A stretch of 64,000 nt of DNA from Pseudomonas sp. Marseille-Q3773. GTDB lineage: Bacteria; Pseudomonadota; Gammaproteobacteria; Pseudomonadales; Pseudomonadaceae. Below are positions 62,150 to 64,000 of the stretch, in pieces. The notes below the pieces were generated by a model. It worked only from the letters and a program-made list of their open reading frames with translations. It made no database searches and was not told where the DNA came from. The DNA lies in assembly GCF_916618955.1 (NCBI RefSeq), contig NZ_OU745390.1, forward strand, positions 2,480,001 to 2,544,000, written 5' to 3'. Made by a program: the position numbers and the translations under genes. Numbering within the stretch: position 1 is the stretch's first letter; every line of letters begins with the position of its first letter.

Positions 62150-62944
62150 TCAACGGATCAGTTCCAGGTGCAGGCCATCGGTGGGCGCCGTGCCGACTTC
62201 GAGCCGGCCGTCACGCACGCCAGCCTTGACCAGTTGTTCACGCCAGGCCCCGGCCTGGGCGCCACTCAGGCTTGCGCGTAAGGTGCTGTCGAGGTTCAGG
62301 CTGCGCGCCAGCAAAGTCACCCAGCTGTCACTTGGCTCAGCAAGGTCCGGGTAGTCGAGTTTGCCGGTGTCACGCATTTCGCGCAGCACCGTGGCGGCGG
62401 TGGGCAGAATTTCGCCCAGTGGGCTGCCAGCAACGAATTCTTCCACATGCAGGTAAGCGCGGCGGTTGCCCCGGGTGACGCTGTACAGCGCGACCAGGGT
62501 ATCGGCCTCCTCGGCCGAGCGGCGCAGGAGGATGAACGCCTGCTGCTCGTCACCGCCGTTCAAGCGGGCATTGGCGAACACATCGTTGGCCCACAGGCTG
62601 GCCTCGCCGCAATCGCGGCCCTGGCACCAGAACAGCGGGTAGCCGCCCTCCTGCTGCAGCGTTTCGCGGGCACTGGTGAACGCTTCGCGCGCGCTGCGTT
62701 CGACCGGTAGTTCATAGGTGACCGAGCTGACCTGGCCGCGGCTTTCTATCTTGTCTTCGACGCGCAGGCGGCCGCTGATCTTGCGCAGCGGGCCCATGGG
62801 GTAGACGCGCTCCTGCTCCACGGCCGGGCGCTGGTCGACCACCTTGGCGTCCACCGGTACCGGCAGGCTGCCGGCCCACAGCAAGGGACTGGCCAGTGCG
62901 AGGCAGCCGGCGAAAGCCGTGCGGATGGAAACGGGCGCGCTCAT
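62150..62944 (-). CDS. DUF4892 periplasmic protein, function unknown
   Basis: A 264-residue protein with a signal peptide (MSAPVSIRTAFAGCLALASP to about residue 25). The mature part has VTYELPVERSAREAFTSARE, WCQGRDCGEASLWANDVFAN and LVALYSVTRGNRRAYLHVEE, the DUF4892 pattern. Two Cys close together may form a disulfide. ATG 62944 overlaps the stop of a 20-codon ORF (ATGA), and no strong ribosome site of its own is seen, so translation may depend on that ORF. It lies 12 bases before the perM start. Its role is unknown; DUF4892 genes often lie in cell-envelope contexts. Confidence 0.75.
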   Translation of the reverse strand: MSAPVSIRTAFAGCLALASPLLWAGSLPVPVDAKVVDQRPAVEQERVYPMGPLRKISGRLRVEDKIESRGQVSSVTYELPVERSAREAFTSARETLQQEGGYPLFWCQGRDCGEASLWANDVFANARLNGGDEQQAFILLRRSAEEADTLVALYSVTRGNRRAYLHVEEFVAGSPLGEILPTAATVLREMRDTGKLDYPDLAEPSDSWVTLLARSLNLDSTLRASLSGAQAGAWREQLVKAGVRDGRLEVGTAPTDGLHLELIR

Positions 62945-63003
62945 CGGCGACCCATACGGCGCCGCGCGCCGGGTTGAAGCTCCAGGATGTCTGGCAGTTG
63001 CAT
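62941..63003 (-). CDS. 20-residue coupled small ORF (possible leader peptide)
   Basis: ATG 63003 is preceded by CAGGGAGACAACC, the strongest ribosome site in this neighbourhood. The product, MQLPDILELQPGARRRMGRR, ends in a basic cluster with four Arg in the last six residues, and its TGA overlaps the ATG of the DUF4892 gene. No membrane segment is present. It may be a translational-coupling leader or a real microprotein. Confidence 0.5.
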   Translation of the reverse strand: MQLPDILELQPGARRRMGRR

Positions 63004-63187
63004 GGTTGTCTCCCTGTTCAACCCGCCAAGCCTCGGCAGTTGTCCGGTGCAAGTCAAGCATAGCCAATCAGACGTTTGAAACAGTCTGCGACAAGAGCAC
63101 CGCGCTGCATCCCTGACCTGCCGTCGACTACTCATGATCACACTTTCACGATTTTAGCAACCCACCAGGACCTGATAATTCTGTCAG

Positions 63188-63216
63188 GTTACAGCCCCTG
63201 AGGGGCGGCATATAAA
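63188..63216 (+). promoter_or_regulatory. promoter with a palindromic operator in the spacer
   Basis: GTTACA (63188-63193), a 17-base spacer, and TATAAA (63211-63216). The spacer begins with GCCCCT-G-AGGGGC, a perfect palindrome at 63194-63206. Just upstream, ACCTGA (63170-63175) and TCAGGT (63184-63189) form another perfect dyad with an 8-base loop. It precedes the gene at 63273 by about 56 bases. Confidence 0.45.
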
Positions 63217-63272
63217 TGAAAGGCAGATATCAACCGCCACCTGGCACTTATTAGTCAATCAAGGAACACCCC

Positions 63273-64000
63273 ATGAACAGCAAGTCTCCCACGCTGACCG
63301 CGCAGCAAGCGCGTGATGTTTATATTCAAAGTAGAATTTCACGCCGCACGCTGGCTAACAAGTCGATCATCCAGGCAAACCTGCCGGCGCTGGAGTTTCC
63401 GGACACTTTGCCGAATGATGCAGGCAATGAGGTCAATTTGATTCCCACAGCCATGCTGTCCGACCCACTTAAATCGATCCTTCCAACGGCCTGGCAGGGC
63501 GGTGTACCGGCAGAGTTTAAGGTTTTCGTCGATGACGATGAAGAAAACCCTGTTCATTCCGACAGTTACGAGACCATGCCGTCATTCCCGTTAGACTTCA
63601 ACATCCCCCCTGACCGCTTTTTAACTCAAGGAATTTACAATGTCCGCTATAGGATCCAAACACGCGGCGCCCTCGAAGACTCGGACAACACAGTGTTCAC
63701 CGTGGACCGAGACGACCCCCAGCGGAATAATGAGCCCGATCAGTTGGAGCTCACAACCGATAGAATCAACCTCAAGTATCTGGATGACAACGGCGGCCTT
63801 CCTTTCAGCATTCCTGCATTCAGTTATGCCCGCCCTGGCGACTATTGCATCATCTACATGAAAAAACCCGGTATGGGAGAAGAAACTGAAGTACTGCGCA
63901 CCCCTGCTCGCCCTGTAGCCGGGTTTGACCCAACTGCGCCAACGACTGGCACCATTCCCAGGAACCAGTTCGTCGACGATAACAATGACCCGCTGTTCTC
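63273..64000 (+). CDS. unrecognised protein, 5' part (runs off the window)
   Basis: An open frame of 242 codons with no stop up to the window edge. ATG 63273 has AAGGA at 63261-63265. The start is MNSKSPTLTAQQARDVYIQS, with no signal peptide. The visible part has acidic stretches (VDDDEENP, VDRDDPQRNNEPDQLEL) and alternating beta-like segments (QGIYNVRYRIQTRGA, FTVDRD, YARPGDYCIIYMK). This suggests repeated Ig-like or beta-sandwich units of a large surface or secreted protein. Its base composition is lower in GC than the neighbouring core genes. I do not recognise the family. Confidence 0.7.
   Translation, partial: MNSKSPTLTAQQARDVYIQSRISRRTLANKSIIQANLPALEFPDTLPNDAGNEVNLIPTAMLSDPLKSILPTAWQGGVPAEFKVFVDDDEENPVHSDSYETMPSFPLDFNIPPDRFLTQGIYNVRYRIQTRGALEDSDNTVFTVDRDDPQRNNEPDQLELTTDRINLKYLDDNGGLPFSIPAFSYARPGDYCIIYMKKPGMGEETEVLRTPARPVAGFDPTAPTTGTIPRNQFVDDNNDPLF

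Overview
The window looks like chromosome of a fluorescent pseudomonad, most likely the Pseudomonas putida group. The reasons are: high GC throughout; a 13-gene nuo operon with a fused nuoCD placed just downstream of aceA; a ldcA/dnaQ/rnhA/gloB/mltD block; a ChrR-type quinone/chromate reductase; and several REP/REPIN elements built on the CGCGGGTGAACCCGCTCCCA core typical of this group. These assignments come from reading the translated sequence and from family knowledge. No database search was run.

Layout. 1-1047: 3' part of aceA and its terminator. 1326-3377: a delta-60-repeat protein and a YhhN-type membrane protein. 3378-18780: an AT-richer leader carrying a Fur-like palindrome, the complete nuoABCDEFGHIJKLMN respiratory complex I operon, and a clear terminator. 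18827-20628: a compact cassette of phage-derived genes (Ogr-like zinc finger, CI-like repressor, holin-like protein, P2 gpL-like head-completion protein) that also holds a solo LuxR-type HTH protein; it reads as a decayed or domesticated P2/phiCTX-like prophage. 20850-23923: a TonB-dependent receptor, chrR and a small unknown protein. 23907-30703: lysine decarboxylase, DnaQ, RNase HI, a methyltransferase, glyoxalase II and MltD. 30983-38349: a Yej-type peptide ABC importer with two tandem binding proteins. 38450-40639: a siderophore receptor with a Fur-like site. 40728-43651: a two-gene signalling unit, a GAF/degenerate-GGDEF/EAL protein followed by a soluble PAS chemoreceptor. 43877-47775: a kinase/M23-like/class-III aminotransferase fusion and a LysR regulator. 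47936-52847: an orphan type VI secretion effector module (DUF4123 chaperone, VasX-type effector, membrane-anchored putative immunity protein) with a visible GC fall across the effector 3' end and the immunity gene. 52924-60846: kdpFABC and kdpDE for high-affinity potassium uptake, split by a REPIN. 61085-63003: a PerM/AI-2E family membrane protein, a DUF4892 protein and a tiny coupled ORF. 63273-64000: 5' part of an unrecognised, lower-GC gene.

Most of the window is core metabolism: glyoxylate shunt, NADH oxidation, iron and peptide uptake, potassium homeostasis. The accessory or less explained material is the phage-derived cassette, the T6SS module, the c-di-GMP/chemoreceptor pair, the trifunctional fusion gene, the coupled 20-residue ORF and the gene entering at the right edge. 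No tRNA, rRNA, CRISPR array or complete insertion sequence was seen.
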